Below are positions 48,381 through 61,102 of a DNA stretch of 64,000 nucleotides, one piece after another. Position 1 is the first letter of the stretch; each line of letters starts with the position of its first letter. The translations under genes were made by a program, and so were the position numbers. Below the pieces are notes generated by a model. It did no database searches. It saw only the letters and a list, made by a program, of their open reading frames with translations, and was not told the DNA's origin. This stretch comes from Adineta vaga. Its lineage: Eukaryota; Rotifera. The DNA lies in the NCBI GenBank assembly GCA_021613535.1, contig CP075495.1, positions 4,960,001-5,024,000 on the forward strand. Reading direction: 5' to 3'.

Positions 48381-51300
48381 ATCGAACTCATGTTCATTTT
48401 CTTTTGTCTGTCAGCAGTCAGTGACGATGACGATCAGGTGGACGCAAATGAATCAAACAACATGTTAATAAACTAGATAAATTTCGTTGATAATGACTTG
48501 ATAATAATAGTGATTGCTCATCCATATGGGGTTGGATTAACAAAATTGTTTATTATTATTATTATTGTTGTTGTTGTTGATGCTGTACGATACTTGTTCG
48601 ATGTGTCGATAATATGTTCGAGAAGAAAGAAAAGAGGAAGAAGAAAAAAGACAAAGAATATTAGGATTGACTATATAATCTACAAGGATCGACCATATCA
48701 TATCAAAGAAGGATAAAACTGAGGCGCATTATGATTATAATTATTATTATTTTTATTATCATCAGCATCATCTTCATACGTTTTGTCGTTCATTATTTCT
48801 ACTTTTTCTCTCCCTCTCATTCCTTTTTTCCTATAACGTTCTCTTGTTGTTAGCATGTATCTGCGTGTGTATACAGAAACATGGGCGCGCTTTTTTCTCG
48901 TCGAGTTCGTCAACGAGCGAACGAACAAACAGCAGATAGATGAAGGAAAAACCCGAGAAAAAAAGAGAAGAAAAAGTGTTGTTTGGATAAAATTCTCAAA
49001 AAAAAGAACGATGACGTCGTTGATGTTGCTAGTTCTTGCACACGCATATATATATATATAAATGAAAACAAGAATAAGTCTCATTTCTTATTATTTTATG
49101 GTTCTCTATTAACCATTCATCATCATCATCTTCTTAAGAAGAACGAGTTCAATCTTTCACATATTGTCACTTCCTTCCGGATTTGATCTAACTAGATCGC
49201 CATTTTTTCTTCAGCATGAGCATTTTTTTTTCTTTCTACAATGTCTTATTAATACAGAACATATTGAATACTTGAGCCGTTTGCTTTCATGGGCAAACAC
49301 GTTTTGATTGTTCATTTGCTATATACGTGTAAAGGAACTAAATGTAATGGAACTTGAAACGTGCAACAAAAGCTCATAGCTTGAAGCCTTATTAAAAGAG
49401 AGATTACTACATCTTCCTAGTGGTATGAAAGACCAATTGTGAATAATATGAACGAGTTTGAATGCAATTGTTAATCCGGATGACGTGCTTACCAATAAAT
49501 AAATAACACAAACATTCAAATGGAAAAAGTTGTTGCTTTTATCAAATAGAAATAATCGAGCAACAAGAAGAAGAAAGTTCAATACTCGATCATTATTCTT
49601 GTTATCGTCTTGATAATTTAGTCAAATTCTATTTGTCTAAAATTTACGATGTTGCTGAATTTATAGCTTTGCCTTCCGAAAGATAGAAGATGACGAAGAA
49701 AAAAAACGGAAATAATGTAACAACTGTAATAGAAAAAGAAAGAGAAAAGTATACGGTTTGAATGTGAACGACCATGCCGGAAACCAAATTATTAAGCTAC
49801 CATCAATAAAAGCTCTTGTAAAGATTACGTGTGAAACATCTCAGTGCATATTCCATCAGAGAGAAGAGAAATGTGAACAAGATCATGCTAAGTATTCAAG
49901 GTTACGAAATGATGACGAAAGGATTATGTGTAATTCTCTTAGGAATACAAAAACAGCTCGCACCATCTGACACATAATATTATGTACTGAACTAAATGAG
50001 AATAGAGGAAGATATTTTTAGTTTTTGACACACTTTCAAGTGTAGCATTGAACAACTGTCGTTTGTCCTTGAATTTCAAGTATTTAACAAAACTTTATTT
50101 GTATAAATATAGATGGAGAAAGATATATTTACTTCTAGTTTATTTCTATTTACAATTGCTGACGAAATATGTATATATCATTGGTAGATCTCATGCGTCA
50201 GAAAATGCTTTCTTGACTATGTCTATTTATTCAAGAGATAGAAGAAAAAAGCAACTATTGATAAATGTCTATTTCCAGACAAATGATTGCATTTTTTATG
50301 TATTTAAATGCTACTTAATCTTTATAACGAATCGAATCAGAAAGGAAAAGTCTTTTTTAATCAGATATATATATATATATATGATGAGCTTAACACAATC
50401 GTATATAAATAACTAGACATGAATGTTACCAGAAATGTTAGTCGATTTTTTTCAATTTTTCATTACGACAAACAAAGCCTTTGGGGAAACATAAAAGTTG
50501 GTAACTAGAAGAAGTTGATTGCCGCATATACACACTCGCAGTCACATATGCACGCCATTTATTGAGTTTTTTTCTTAAGAAGATTTTATTCCTAGAGAAA
50601 AGCTTATGAACGACGACTTGTTAGCTTATTTAATCTCTCAAAGCTACTCTCTATTGACATCACAAGTATATATACATATACATATTTATAATAAATGAGA
50701 GAAAGAAAGAAAGAAAGAAAGTTTCTCGCATGAATATTTGTCAGTGAAGCAAGACATATGACAATCATAGAGGTATTAACTAAATTACTCACATACAAGT
50801 CGCATCTGACAGAAAAAACTAAGTCGAAAGTTAATTAAGTCCGACATATATCGATATTTCTCTATAATAAAGAGAGACAGAGAGAGAGAAGACGATTTTC
50901 TCTATTATAAGACTTCAAAAAAGAATTTTCAACTAATCTTGAACTGACGATAGAAGAAAAACATATATCATTAACTATTAATAAATCATCGTTAATGTTC
51001 TGAAAAGACATTCTTTTGGTGTCAAGAGCTTGTTATGTTAACAGTTTGTCATTACGACGGAGAACATTACGATGTTCGAACATACTGTCGATTATGTCGA
51101 ATTATACTCAGAAGCTGAAAAAAGAAGAATAGACAACACAAATGAATATACAATGTTGAAGAAATTAGCAGTTAATTGTACCAATAGACAATGACCGGGA
51201 AAAAAAAGCGATATTTCGAATTATATTTTTGTTATAACTGTTTGTGCCCTTTACTTAGATTGGAATGTTTCGATATGACAGTCCGATTTATGTGTACATT

Positions 51301-52490
51301 AAGGTTAGAGAAAAAAAGGTCATCGTTGCTTTCTGACAACTTCAATATGGTATCCTATTTATATTGTCAGGTTAAGATGAATACAGGCAACTGGAATACG
51401 TTGTATTATGTTGATTTTCAAAAGAAAATGTTCTCTTTGGGGAAGTCATTGAAACAGTAGAACAAAATATTCATGTCGATGATAAGTAACAAACTGAGAC
51501 AAAAAAAGGACTTATTTTACTGGAAAATTTCATACTATCAGAATGACATATTAAAGGAAATAGAATGTGAAGAAAAAAGTTCATCAATAACTCGAAGCAA
51601 TCACGCGCAAATAAACTCTCAGATAAAAACGTCAGGTTTAGACATATTGTACAGAAGCCGCTAGGCAATTCTATGTATATATACATATTTATTCTGATAA
51701 GAAAAATGTTCTGATTCGATCTGTTTGAAATACAATTAACTAAAGATCTAACCAAGTTCAAATCTAAACAAATTTCTCTGCTATGAAGCCATGTCAGACA
51801 TTAGAGAGCTATTAAAAGGCAAAGACTAATCGAGCGATACGAATGTCGTTTCCTGTTAATGCGTATATAAAAAACAGAAACATGAATGACTGCACACATT
51901 TTTCTCCTTAACTTTCAATCTTTTGGTGTATTCTTTATGTATATCAAGAGCTTTTACCTTATGATGTGTCTCATGTCAACACATAAAAAGGTGTCAAATT
52001 AATAGAAAAAAAAACGGAAGTTTCTCTTGAAAGATTTTTCACATGACTGATTTGGATAGAGTTCTTTTTTTTTCAAGGATAATTTAGATAGAAGTTAATA
52101 AAATATATGTGAAAGATACTTAGTGATAATTAAGAACTTGCCGTGAACAAATCATGAAAAGTCATTTGAATTCAACTTTTGCCTTGAACTATGGAAATAA
52201 TAGAAATAATCTCGAGTGATTTGTTTATAAATTAATGAAAATAAAAGAAAAATTCAAATAATAAAAATCATCATTCGATTTATACCTTAACAATCAGCAT
52301 CATCATTGACAACTTAGACCCCATCATTCTTCGGCTTAATAAAATTATGTTGCCTTTCTTTTTCTCTTTTTCTGTCGAACAACTGATACAGAAATAATTT
52401 GTCTAAAAGAGAAGCTTGACACCTCTAGTTCTGCCTGTATAATCGACCATTATGTGGATTATCTTGTTAACTCCCTCTTTCTATTCTTCG

Positions 52491-52509
52491 CCCCCCCCCT
52501 CCCCACCCC
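52491..52509 (-). other. G-quadruplex-type motif on minus strand
   Basis: The plus strand has C9-T-C4-A-C4; the minus strand therefore has G4-T-G4-A-G9. This satisfies a four-tract G-quadruplex pattern and is the only such GC-pure run noticed in this AT-rich window. Confidence 0.6.
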
Positions 52510-52784
52510 ATCTCTATTTCTTTTTCTTTTTCTCTTCTTCGAACAAAGAATATAGAAGATCTTTTATATAATGTCAATCGAATTTCTAGTTACTTACTGT
52601 TTGTATATAGAACCATTGATGGTAAGAGTGAAACGTTCCAAGATGCATGTCGAAATCGATATGCATCAAGTAAAGAAAGGACTATCGGAAAAATATGATG
52701 ATAATGATAAAAATTGATGACGACAATTGTGTATTTTGTATGTATAAATATAAGATTGTGATGATGATGATAAAATATTAGGAG

Positions 52785-52816
52785 AAGAAGAAGAAGAAGA
52801 AGAAGGAGGAGATGAA
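52785..52816. repeat. (GAA)n microsatellite with GGA interruption
   Basis: Runs of GAA units broken by GGAGGA and GATGAA. Confidence 0.85.
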
Positions 52817-54909
52817 GAAGAAGTGACTATGATAATAGTAGTAGGACTTGTTTGAATTGTTGATTGCTCAATTTCGTATTGGTGCTCGCTTCCCGTTGTT
52901 GAAGTCTCGTTCTCATGTTAGTAGTCGATCGATGTTGATGATGTTGGCGGCATCGGTTTTTCTCATCGTCGTCGCTTGCAATCATCTGTGCAGTCGGTCT
53001 GCGGTTGTTATTATGATTTGTTGTTTGAAAGACAGAGCGAGACAAAGACTCAGGAAAAAAAGAGAAAGAGAAAAAAGGGATTGTTGAAAGAAAGAAAAGA
53101 AAGTGTGTATGGTTATCCCACAAAGAATTGTAGTGAAAGAACGAGCGACAAGATGAGCTTCTTTTCTATCACATACTATAATTCATATACGAAAGCATAG
53201 ACATCTCTTCCGCTCTCTCTCTCTCCTACTTTCTTCTTCCTTTTATACTACCTTAACATAAGAGGAGAAAAAGAAAAAGAATATTATAACAGTGAAGACA
53301 ACACATAGCGTCACTTTTCTTCCTATTAGTTCTAGTCATCATTTTTAATTTCTATGTATCGTTATCAGACACGCAGGAAGAACAAAACGAATTGAATATT
53401 GTTTTCTTTTGTCTTCATTTTGTTATCGTCGCTTTAGTTAATTGTTTACTAAGAATCTTAGCTCTTCTTTCTTTACTTTATGACGAAAAATCTGTTGCTT
53501 GCGTGATGAAATATTTCTTCTCTCTCTCTCTCTCTCCTTCTCCCAACGCAGTATCATGCAATGAAAGTCTTTGTTCTAATGATCGTTCTATCACACACAC
53601 TGTTTCTGTTTTCCTTGGGTTCTTCTTCTCTTTCTCTTATGTACTATCTCACTCGTCATTATTTCTAGCACTCTTATTTTGTCGTCATCAAATTGGCACG
53701 GATGGTGACGACGGAAAACAACAATCACTCATCCAACGCGATCATCCAAACAAGACTCATACATGTACGTTCTCGTTAAGTGAATCCTTTCAACGGCAAT
53801 AACTACAAAACGATAAAGGAAGAAAGAGAGAAAGAAAATTTACAGTTGCGGATAAGAATAGAATAGGTCAATATCGTCATCAAGGAAAGAAATGATTTTC
53901 CTAGTCATATATTAGTATTAAATCCAATAACATCATTCTTTTGTATTCATTCAGAAAAAAGCAACAACGAAGGTGATGATAATCATAATCTGCAATACAT
54001 TTTTTCTCGATTTTTTGACTAATCGAGCTTATTCAAACGTAACATTATTTTCACGCAATACATCAATTGATTGTCTATAAAGGTTTCTGATCAATGCTGA
54101 TGTGATAATCTAAATCATTTATATATTCAAAACTCAGAAAAAAATCATTAAAACTACCTGAACTTTTTGAAGGGTTTTTTAATTCAACAATTCTTTCTTA
54201 TTTGTACTCTCATGGATTAACGGGTTTTCTTTGTGCTCTCAATTATATTAGGAATAAAATATCATCTCTTTTTTTATTAAACTATACCTCTCATAAAAAC
54301 AAATCGAGTAGTTTTCAATTATTTCTTTCTATTTTTGATATCTGCATTCATCTTTCTTTCCATAACCTTTCTTTATTTCATAATACTGTATTATGTTTAT
54401 TATCATATACATGCATATTCTGTATAAGAATGTTAAAGATCAACCTACCTCCCGGATCATTATGCTCTCTCGAACAAAAGCAATAAGTGAGAGTATTCCT
54501 TATATCAACCATTCATTATATACATATACAGATATGTATGTATATTGGCCTAGATATGCTTGTTCACTAATGTACAATCAACTGAAAATGTCAACAACAA
54601 AATGGTTTCTATTACCACTCTTTCTCTTTACACAAATGCTTATATATATATGTATTCTTTCCTTTTCTTGCCATGCATCCCAACACATAAAGAACATAAG
54701 TTATCAGAATAAGAACGGAAGCCCATCAGGGTGCTAGCTACTAAGGGATAGTACATCAAATGATCATATGCAACATCACACGCATAATTTCTAACGAGAG
54801 TGTATGAATTATTTGCAATGCATCATTATAAGGTTAAAGAAGAGTGTATTTTTAGATATATGCTAGTTTGAATTATGATTACTAAACACCGGTATTTACA
54901 AAAAAAGTA

Positions 54910-56410
54910 TCATGTCGTTGAATTCGAATGCTGTTGTTTTTTGGCTTGTTGACGTTTTTCAAACCATAACATCCCGTCATTATGATCTTCATCTTCATCA
55001 CTTTCTGAATCAGAGGATTGGATTTGGTTTAAAGATGGACTAATTAGATTAGTTGATGGTTGTTCATGTTGAGCTTTTTCTTGTTGAGGAGCATTAGAAT
55101 TACGCAAATCAATGTAAATTGTTTTGCGCTAAAAAGGAAATTAAGATAATCAAATTAGCGATAAAGTTTTATTTACAAGAATTAGAAAATTTATTTGGAG
55201 TTCACTTAAAATGACCTGATTATTCTTGAAGAAGAAAAAGGACCTTCTTATATACTTGTTAGAACTATTAAACATTTGTCATAGTATTGTTATAGTCAAA
55301 CTGCATGTGAAGATGTTAGACATATTCGACTTCATTTCAAAATCTAGTTTCTTCTCAAGTTTTCCCTACGATATTAAACGTTTCTATTCTGAATTGAATG
55401 TAAAATTACGAATAAATAAATCTTCGTTATGAAGAGTTTATTATTTGTCTAAAAGTTTTGACGTTGATGAAAATAATAAAAGAGAAGAAACAGTTATTCT
55501 TTTTTTCGGATATCTTACTTCTGATTGAGGAATTCCTATTCGTTTTCCATGATGATCAAGATTTTCTTGCGATGCTGCATACAAAGCTGATTCGATGTCT
55601 TGAAATGAATCGTGTTCTCGTGTTAAACGAGATTTTGCATTCATATTGAATTTGTTTGCTTGCTGAGCTAGACGTTCAAGAATTTGTCGATCATCGCGAT
55701 TCTTCGTACTTGTTTGTTGTTGAGATGATGATTGATGATAGTTTACTAGATGAAAAAAAAACTAAATTTGAAAATATTTTTATAACGATATATCTTACTT
55801 GGTCGTGGATGATGAAAAGTACGTGTTATTGTTGTATGTTCAGGATTGGTAGTTGAAGATGATAATTTCTCAAAATCAATTGTATTGAAAATATCCATGG
55901 ATAAAAAGGATGGTTTAGGTGGTGAGCCTTGATTTTCAGTTGAATTATCAACAAAACTAGGAGAAAGACGCAGTTGTGATTCAACACTTGGAGGTTGTTG
56001 AGGTGTTTCAATTCTTGGATGGATTGTCAAAAACGAATTGGTTTGACTATTCGATAATGATTCTAGAAGAGCATCCGTATTTTCGAGATGATTCGATTCA
56101 AACATCTATTAATAAAGATACTATGAATTACGAAATAGTTACAAAATAATAACTTTACTTCTTCGTCAACATCATCTGCTGTAGTATCATTATCATCATC
56201 GTCAAAATTCACACTTGGTAGTTGTAATTGAACTTCAGAAAAGATTTGTTGAATCTGTGATGAAGTATTCAATGGACCAGCTGCAGGTTCTTCATCTTTT
56301 ACAGGTGGCATTTTATCTTCGACGCAATACGTTTGATTCAGCACTGAGATGCACTTTAAATGTAATAAAGTAAAGACTTCATCGATTTTTTTTCGCCATT
56401 CTCGAAGCAT
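54910..56410 (-). CDS. Unrecognised acidic, Ser/Gln-rich protein
   Basis: Four exons (56410-56159, 56105-55799, 55745-55519, 55128-54910) sum exactly to 334 codons plus stop. The N-terminus (MLREWRKKIDEVFTLLHL) looks helical. The middle is disordered, with Asp runs and many Ser, Pro and Gln residues. Two blocks near the C-terminus look conserved: a helical patch (FQDIESALYAASQENLDHHG) and the strand-like KTIYIDLRN, followed by an acidic stretch and the ending WFEKRQQAKKQQ. No signal peptide or membrane segment; likely cytoplasmic or nuclear. I do not recognise the family. All introns are short (about 53-390 nt) with good splice sites. Confidence 0.8.
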
Positions 56411-57277
56411 AAACTATAGTAGTGACCACAAAACATGAAACAATGTTTCAGTTAAGATTTTGACGTATATAGTTAATTAAATGATTTGAATTTGTGAATT
56501 TTCAAATTAGTTATAAATAAATCTTCACGAGACAACGATAAAATCTTCGTCCATATGAGGTCACTAGTTATCGTAAACGTTACCAATCAAGTTATTTTGA
56601 ACCTTGAGACTAAACTACTAATCATATGGAGATATGTATAGAAGCCATATGTGAAAAGATTTTCATGACATAAGAAGAAATTACAAAAAAATGATTTAGA
56701 AGTGCGAAAATAATCATTTTTTCATTGATGTAATGATATCGTTTACATAACTCTTCTCGATTCGAATGCGCATACAAGTGAAAAGAAAATTAATTCACAG
56801 GAAATCGAATATCTATATATACTTCTGAATTTTCATATACTGTTATAATTATCATTTCTGTGAATTAACTCTATATGCCAGTATATATATATATATAACA
56901 CGATAAACAGATTTGTGATGGTTAGTATACGAGAGTATATTTTATCTTTATTTTATAATGAAAAAAAAATGCCTCACATACTTGTTTTTTTTTCTTCTTT
57001 GTAATGTATTGGATTTGTAGTATGTCTTCACACTATATTGAAGGACATCATATGATTCGTTTATTATATGGATAAGAAATATTTTGTTCTATCAATAGAA
57101 AATTTCTTTGTCATTTAGATGAGAAAAAGCGAAGTATGTTTGAATAGTTTATTTCCCATATCTTCGATGATAAGTAAAACATAGCTATTCCATTTCGGAT
57201 TTTTTTTTTCTTGTCATCATCTATTATCTAAAGAATAGACATAGAAAATGAATCATGATCGATTTTCTTTTTTCTAG
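56411..57277. other. Spacer between divergent genes, nothing evident
   Basis: AT-rich DNA with a short TA run at about 56882-56896. It should contain promoters for the acidic protein gene (-) and the SLC5 gene (+). A TTTCTAG acceptor directly before the ATG at 57278 implies a non-coding upstream exon of the SLC5 gene somewhere here. Confidence 0.45.
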
Positions 57278-59878
57278 ATGTATCTCGGATGGATTGATTA
57301 TGGAGTATTGGCATTGCTTTTATGTATGTTATTATCGAGTAAATCTATCTATCTATTTGTTTAATGATGGTTTATACAGGTTTTTCGATGAGTATTGGTA
57401 TTTATCAAGGTTGTTTTCGATCGAAACAATTAACAACAAATGAGTTTCTCATTGCTGATGGAAGTATGAAGGTAAGAAGAAAAGAATTCATTTATAGAAT
57501 ATAATTGTAATCTTCTTTTCTCTATAGATTTTACCGACAGCAATGAGTTTATTAGCAAGTCTGATGTCGGCAGCAACTCTACTAGGAATTCCTTTAGAAA
57601 TTTATTCGTATGGAACGATATATATCTATTGGTGTAAGTTTATCAAAGTTAATGATCAATTTATTTTCACCGATATTTTTGATAGTTTTTGCTTATTTTA
57701 TTGGAACATATTTTACAGCAAAGTTATTTATTCCACTATTTCGTCAAATAGGAAATTTAAGTATCTATGCAGTACGTATGAATATAGATATGTTCATTGT
57801 TTGAAAAACCTTGTCTTACTTTTTACATAGTATCTTGAACAACGATTTTCTCTAACAACTCGTATTGTAATCACACTAACATATATATTCGTAACTGTCA
57901 GTAATAAACTAAAATCTAACGGATAAGTTCAAAATAACATCTTGTTTTAGCTATTTTATATAGCTGTTATCTTGTATGGACCAAGTTTAGCATTGAGTCA
58001 AGTAACTGGTTTACATATTTGGTTAGCAGTAGGTTCATGTGGACTGATTTGTACAATATATACAAGTATTGTAAGTATTATATTATGTTGTTTATTCGAA
58101 TGATCTGATGAATTAATCAATTGAGGGTGGAATGAAAGCAGTAATATGGACCGATGTAATGCAGACGATCATGATGTTTCTTGGTGTTATTCTATCGATA
58201 ATTATTGGTATGACGAATTTCATTGATGTTTCAAATAAATTTCATTGATCAATAGGTTTTCATGATAGTGGAGGAGTTAGAAATGTTTTTAAAACTGCCA
58301 TCAATGGTAATCGAATACAATTATCAACGTTTGTACATAAAGAAATTCTTCATTCAAATTTGCTTCTTTTTGGTTGAATAAATAGAATAACATTTGATCC
58401 ATCGATTCGATATACTATTTGGAGTATTATTATCGGTGGTGGTCTAAATGCAATCGCTGTATATTCATGTTTACAAACACAAGCACAACGTTATCTTTGT
58501 GTAAAAAGTACAAGAGCAGCACAAAAGTAGATCTTATTTAAATTGAAGAAGGATTGATTGTTCTTATCGATATATTTCAGAGTAGCTTGGGTGAATTTTA
58601 TAATGTGTACAATAATGCTGCTCCTTTGTGTATTAGTTGGATTTCTTCTCTATGCAAAATATAGTCAATGTGATCCTCTCCGAGCAAGATTAATTTCTAA
58701 ACCTGATCAAGTAATCAAAATGAAATGTTTCTATCAGATTTTATTGAAAATTTTCTCTTTAGTTATATCCATTATTTGTTATTCAAACATTAGGTCGATT
58801 TCCTGGTCTGACAGGTTTATTTATTGCTTCAGTTTTAAGTGCCTCATTGAGTACGGTATCCAGTGGTGTGAATAGTATTGTTACAGTTTTTCTTGAAGAT
58901 ATTTATAAGAGAATTGTCAAAAAAGATCTTATGTCTGATAAAAAACAAGCGTTAATTTCGAAATTATTATGTAAATATCGTTGGTTTCTATGAAAAATTG
59001 TTCTATTAATAGATGTCTGTTTGTTTTATCTAGCGATTTTTATTGGACTATTCGTAGTTCTTCTAGCATTTGTTGTATCTTATTTAGGTGATAATATTAT
59101 CGTGGTAAGTAGCAAAGGTTTTTCTTCTCTCAATTTTCATTTGATAATTTTTATAGATAGTTTTTCAAATTTCGGGATCCTTTGCAGCACCAATTTTAGG
59201 TGTTTTTCTAGTGGGATTGTTTATACCAAGAGTAAAAAGTCGGGTATAATTAGATTGAAATTCATCTTCATCTGCAAATGTTAATCTACATATTCATATT
59301 TAGAGTGTATTAATTGCTTTTTTCTGTTGTTTAATCTTTCAAACATGGATACTTCTTGGTGCGACGTTAACTGTCAAACCACAAGTAGGAAAAGGTGGAC
59401 GATTGGCAATATCCGTTAATGCTTGTATGTCAACGTTCAATATTAGTCAATCAATTAGAACAAAGCAAAAGTAGTCTACTTCAATTCCTAAGAATAATCA
59501 AATTTGTTTGTTCAATTATGTAGTTCAAATTTTTTCTTACCACTCTATTCAATATCTGTGATGTGGTATTCATTTAATGGTGTAGTCATTGTCGTTATTA
59601 TCAGTTTATTAGGATCGTTTATCTTGGGTAAGATTTTCCGGAGAGATTGTGAGAAAATCATTTTATTTTTGTCTTGTCTAGATAAAAAAGATTCGAAAAC
59701 AATAGATAGATCTTTATTGCGATCATGGAAAGATTTATTTGTCTGTTATTGGAAAGATAAAGTATCTTTTATGATGTGATTATTTATCGAGTATCTATTC
59801 TTGATTATTTAGGACTTGGAAATTCTGGAAGCAAATCAAACTGAAATGCAACCAGTGGAAAAAGAACCAATGCTATAG
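57278..59878 (+). CDS. SLC5-family sodium-coupled solute symporter
   Basis: Seventeen small exons: 57278-57323, 57380-57471, 57528-57633, 57686-57771, 57831-57896, 57951-58070, 58126-58207, 58256-58328, 58386-58526, 58581-58710, 58763-58970, 59013-59104, 59157-59243, 59304-59428, 59524-59627, 59682-59761, 59813-59878. They sum exactly to 567 codons plus stop. The product has about 12-13 membrane helices. Family blocks seen: SIGIYQGCF in TM1, LASLMSAATLLGIPLEIYSYG, KLFIPLF, the GGMKAVIWTDVMQTIMMF block that corresponds to the sodium:solute symporter signature, and LSASLSTVSSGVNSIVTVFLEDI. The closest known groups by eye are the monocarboxylate/multivitamin carriers (SLC5A6/A8/A12 type). It moves a small solute with sodium across the plasma membrane; the substrate cannot be read from sequence. 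Polyadenylation signal at 59915. Confidence 0.93.
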
Positions 59879-59914
59879 AAAATTTATTTCTATCCGTAAC
59901 TAAAATATGATTTG

Positions 59915-59920
59915 AATAAA
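59915..59920 (+). terminator. AATAAA polyadenylation signal
   Basis: Canonical hexamer 36 nt after the stop of the SLC5 gene. Confidence 0.7.
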
Positions 59921-60167
59921 ATCATCAAAAACTATTTCGAAAGGTGTCTCTCTCTCCAATTCTTACTCGATGTTTTCTTTCCATAGAAAGCGAACGTACG
60001 AAGATACTATCGAAATTACATAGTATTCACATCGTTCGTTCAGTTTGAATTGATCTTCCTATCTATTAAACATCTGGTAATGTTTAACACAGTAGAGAAG
60101 AATTGTTTTCATCGGAAAAATTAATTTACTAATATATTTCGTGTCAACTCAAAACAAAAACATATAT

Positions 60168-60760
60168 TCATGCATAAATATTTAATAGTTCAAGTCCTTT
60201 CCAACGTTGTAATGTATTGGTTTGTAAAGAATTCATATTATCGGACAAAATCATTGTTGATCCATGATTGATTTGTTTGATTTTCATATGAATATCTATT
60301 GAACTATTGTAATGTTTATTTGTATTCAATGTCGATCTTGATTCCAAATGACAATCATTATCATCATCATCATCATCATCATTTAAATCAAATGAATCAC
60401 AACTAACATTAAATAATGAAAGATTTGATTGAGCTGTTTGCATAAATAATAAACAACCATCTGTATCATAAATTAAATGTTCTTCATTTTGATGAGAAAT
60501 ATTCGTCATCGATGCAAATATTGACAATTGATTATTGAAATTCTATACGAAAGAAAAATTCTGTTAATATTTCGATGAAGGAATGCATTGAAAAATAAAT
60601 ACCTGTGACATTTCATTCTCTTTATGAGATAATTCTAATTAAAGAAACGAAAAAAAGTGATTCATTATATAAACTTTTACTAATTACTCTTACTTTTTTT
60701 TAAAAAGTCTGGTAAATGTTGATAAAACATGTGTATAATTCTTGATGTCTCCATTATCAT
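60168..60760 (-). CDS. Unrecognised small protein with poly-Asp run
   Basis: Three exons (60760-60694, 60634-60603, 60542-60168) join with matched phases (1, then 0) to 157 codons plus stop. The start was chosen because only this frame keeps phase (MIMETSRIIHMFYQH). The body contains hydrophobic blocks (HLIYDTDGCLLFMQTAQ), an Asp run encoded by a GAT repeat, and a C-terminal WKGLELLNIYA. No signal peptide or domain recognised. It may interact through the aromatic/hydrophobic patches, but nothing definite can be said. Confidence 0.65.
60346..60380. repeat. (ATC)n coding microsatellite
   Basis: A run of ATC units on the plus strand, read as GAT (Asp) codons in the minus-strand gene at 60168-60760. 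Confidence 0.8.
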
Positions 60761-61102
60761 ATGACATGGAAACACATTTCTATTCTCTCAATCGATCATT
60801 TTCTTTTCTCTTCTCTTTTTTCTAATTTGAATATTCTAGCCAATCAGTAATTGAATGTTGAAATATGATCTGTCTAGATGTGCTGGTCATGGCACATTCA
60901 TTTCGCAGCAGGATAACATCGATCATCAACGTTTGAATTTTCTCATTTCCGCCTTATCAGAATGTCGAGAGAATATGAACGAGCAAAATAAAAGAAAGGT
61001 CATTTATTACATCTGTTCAAAAATTAGATGTGTGAATTAAATCACATATCAAACGTATTCGTTGATACGTGCTGATCAAGTGGCAATAGATAGAAACATT
61101 TC
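60761..61102. other. Intergenic stretch, nothing evident
   Basis: Short spacer between two minus-strand genes; no feature recognised. Confidence 0.5.

Larger units (their letters stand above)
48381..54909. other. Long non-coding stretch rich in simple repeats
   Basis: About 6.5 kb with no convincing gene on either strand. It contains a C-run element (52491-52509), GAA and GA tracts (52785-52816), GAAA units (50699-50720), TA runs and many T-rich tracts. Isolated strong donors on the minus strand, for example at about 52599, may belong to first exons of the unknown gene that ends at 42555. Low-complexity open frames such as 53392-53802 (+) look random. Confidence 0.5.

Noticed and set aside
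53392-53802. 136-codon plus-strand frame
   Set aside because: Low-complexity, Phe/Ser-rich translation over pyrimidine tracts; no conserved-looking block.
57528-57771. Apparent frameshift at a short TA run in the SLC5 gene (frame YSYGTIYIYW against frame SIGVSLSK)
   Set aside because: A 52-nt GT-AG intron at 57634-57685 restores frame, and the spliced product has the same 18-residue spacing between the EIY.YG and LF.P.F motifs as known family members.
59421-59530. GTATGT donor at 59425 as end of SLC5 exon 14
   Set aside because: It leaves the next exon out of frame; the GTCAAC donor at 59429 gives the right phase and the expected family sequence.
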